Assembly: GCF_023264895.1 (NCBI RefSeq)
Contig: NZ_JAHFUY010000041.1
Location: 1-38,974 of the forward strand
Source of the DNA: Herbiconiux sp.
GTDB taxonomy: Bacteria > Actinomycetota > Actinomycetes > Actinomycetales > Microbacteriaceae
Length of the DNA: 38,974 bases
Reading direction: 5' to 3'
Of the stretch, positions 38,372-38,974 are shown piece by piece (position 1 is the stretch's first letter; each line of letters begins with the position of its first letter). The notes beneath the pieces are model-generated. The model was given only the letters and a program-made list of their open reading frames with translations, searched no databases and had not been told where the DNA came from. Position numbers and translations under genes: made by a program.

Positions 38372-38974
38372 CTAGCTGGTCGAGCGTCGTCGCAGGGTCG
38401 TGCGTGCGATCACGCCGAGTCCGAGCAGCAGCAGGGCGAGGGCGCCGAAGCCGACGGCTCCTCCGGCCTCGACACCGGTCGAGGCGAGCACGCCGGAGTC
38501 GTACGAGCTCGATCCGGACACCGCGACGTCGGACTCCTGCGAGTCAGACGAATCGGTGGAGTCCGAGGCGTCGGACGCGTCGGTGGAGTCCGTCGCGTCG
38601 GAGGCGTCCACGTTGGAGGTGTCCTTCGCGTCGGTGGCGTCGGTCGAGTCCTTGGAGTCGGTCGAGTCGGTGGAATCGGTCGAGTCCTTCGAGTCGGTCG
38701 AGTCCTTGGAATCGACGGAATCTACGGAGTCAGTCGAGTCCTTGGAATCAGTCGAGTCCTTGGAATCGGTCGAGTCCTTCGAGTCGGACGAGTCCTTCGA
38801 GTCGGTCGAGTCCTTCGAATCGACGGAATCTACCGAATCGGTCGAGTCCTTGGAGTCGGTGGAGTCCTTGGAGTCGGTGGAGTCCTTGGAATCAGTCGAG
38901 TCCTTGGAATCAGTCGAGTCCTTGGAATCAGTCGAGTCCTTGGAATCAGTCGAGTCCTTGGAATCAGTCGAGTC
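38372..38974 (-). CDS. Ser/Asp-repeat cell-wall surface protein, C-terminal part only
   Basis: The frame is open from the right edge to a TAG at 38372, so only the last 200 residues are present. Most are a stalk of hexapeptide repeats DSTDSK with DSVDSK and DSTDAS variants. The end reads VLASTGVEAGGAVGFGALAL and then a hydrophobic helix and RTTLRRRSTS. LASTG fits the LAXTG signal of class E sortases, so the protein is probably linked to the cell wall and shows a long acidic stalk like staphylococcal Sdr proteins. The start of the gene, and hence its functional domain, lies outside the window. Confidence 0.85.
   Translation of the reverse strand, partial: DSTDSKDSTDSKDSTDSKDSTDSKDSTDSKDSTDSKDSTDSKDSTDSVDSVDSKDSTDSKDSSDSKDSTDSKDSTDSKDSTDSVDSVDSKDSTDSKDSTDSTDSTDSKDSTDATDAKDTSNVDASDATDSTDASDASDSTDSSDSQESDVAVSGSSSYDSGVLASTGVEAGGAVGFGALALLLLGLGVIARTTLRRRSTS
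38640..38974. repeat. Tandem 18-bp repeats coding the DSTDSK stalk
   Basis: The unit GGAATCAGTCGAGTCCTT is exact for about 4.8 copies from 38888 to the edge and degenerate back to about 38640. It continues beyond the window. Confidence 0.9.

Noticed and set aside
38640-38974. CRISPR array
   Set aside because: The 18-bp units are contiguous without spacers and encode DSTDSK in frame.

Overview
The window is chromosomal DNA of a very high-GC actinobacterium, most likely a member of the Microbacteriaceae (Micrococcales). The case rests on gene content: a tad pilus cluster with a DUF4244 pilin, an actinobacterial 6C small RNA, an Rv2578c-type radical SAM protein under a mycobacterial-type SOS box, a LAXTG (class E) sortase signal, and many leaderless starts with a TANNNT box 6-7 nt before the start codon. 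No phage, IS element, rRNA or CRISPR array was seen. The family assignment is inference.

Layout. Positions 1-9024 are on the minus strand: a cut-off Ala-rich gene, a Gfo/Idh/MocA oxidoreductase abutting tRNA-Thr(CGT), a TetR regulator coupled to a secreted TAP-type peptidase, then holB, tmk and topA. An 89-bp inverted repeat lies between tmk and holB. Positions 9190-12542 hold a small unknown gene and a compact tad operon (tadA, a fused TadB/TadC, DUF4244 pilin, TadE, TadG-like). The 6C RNA at about 12.7 kb separates tad from acs. Positions 15-19.4 kb hold RidA, DUF4177, a bifunctional PBP with PASTA repeats, a phosphoesterase and tRNA-Pro. Positions 19.4-23.1 kb hold two unknown genes, thymidine kinase, the SOS-boxed radical SAM gene, a YaeR-like VOC protein and a small unknown gene. 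From 23.1 to 26.2 kb an ABC-F ATPase sits behind a leader that encodes a six-residue peptide, facing an HGSNAT-like membrane protein.

The most unusual locus is 26.27-29.12 kb. A LuxI/FeeM-like acyltransferase and a cysteine-free ThiF/E1-like adenylyltransferase form an overlapping operon with a small upstream ORF. A TetR regulator is transcribed divergently, and a perfect 8-5-8 inverted repeat lies between the two promoters. This looks like a self-regulated small-molecule module, possibly making an acylated signal, of a type I cannot match to a characterised pathway.

Positions 29.1-38.97 kb hold an orphan membrane sensor-kinase pair, a 3-hydroxyisobutyrate-dehydrogenase-like enzyme, VanZ, a small unknown gene, and a metal ABC importer (lipoprotein, ATPase, permease) with two DtxR/MntR-like palindromes, one covering its start codon. 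An HTTM/DUF5819 pair and the 3' end of a Ser/Asp-repeat wall-anchored surface protein, which runs off the right edge, complete the window. Several convergent neighbours abut or overlap at their stop codons, so antisense 3' overlap is common here.
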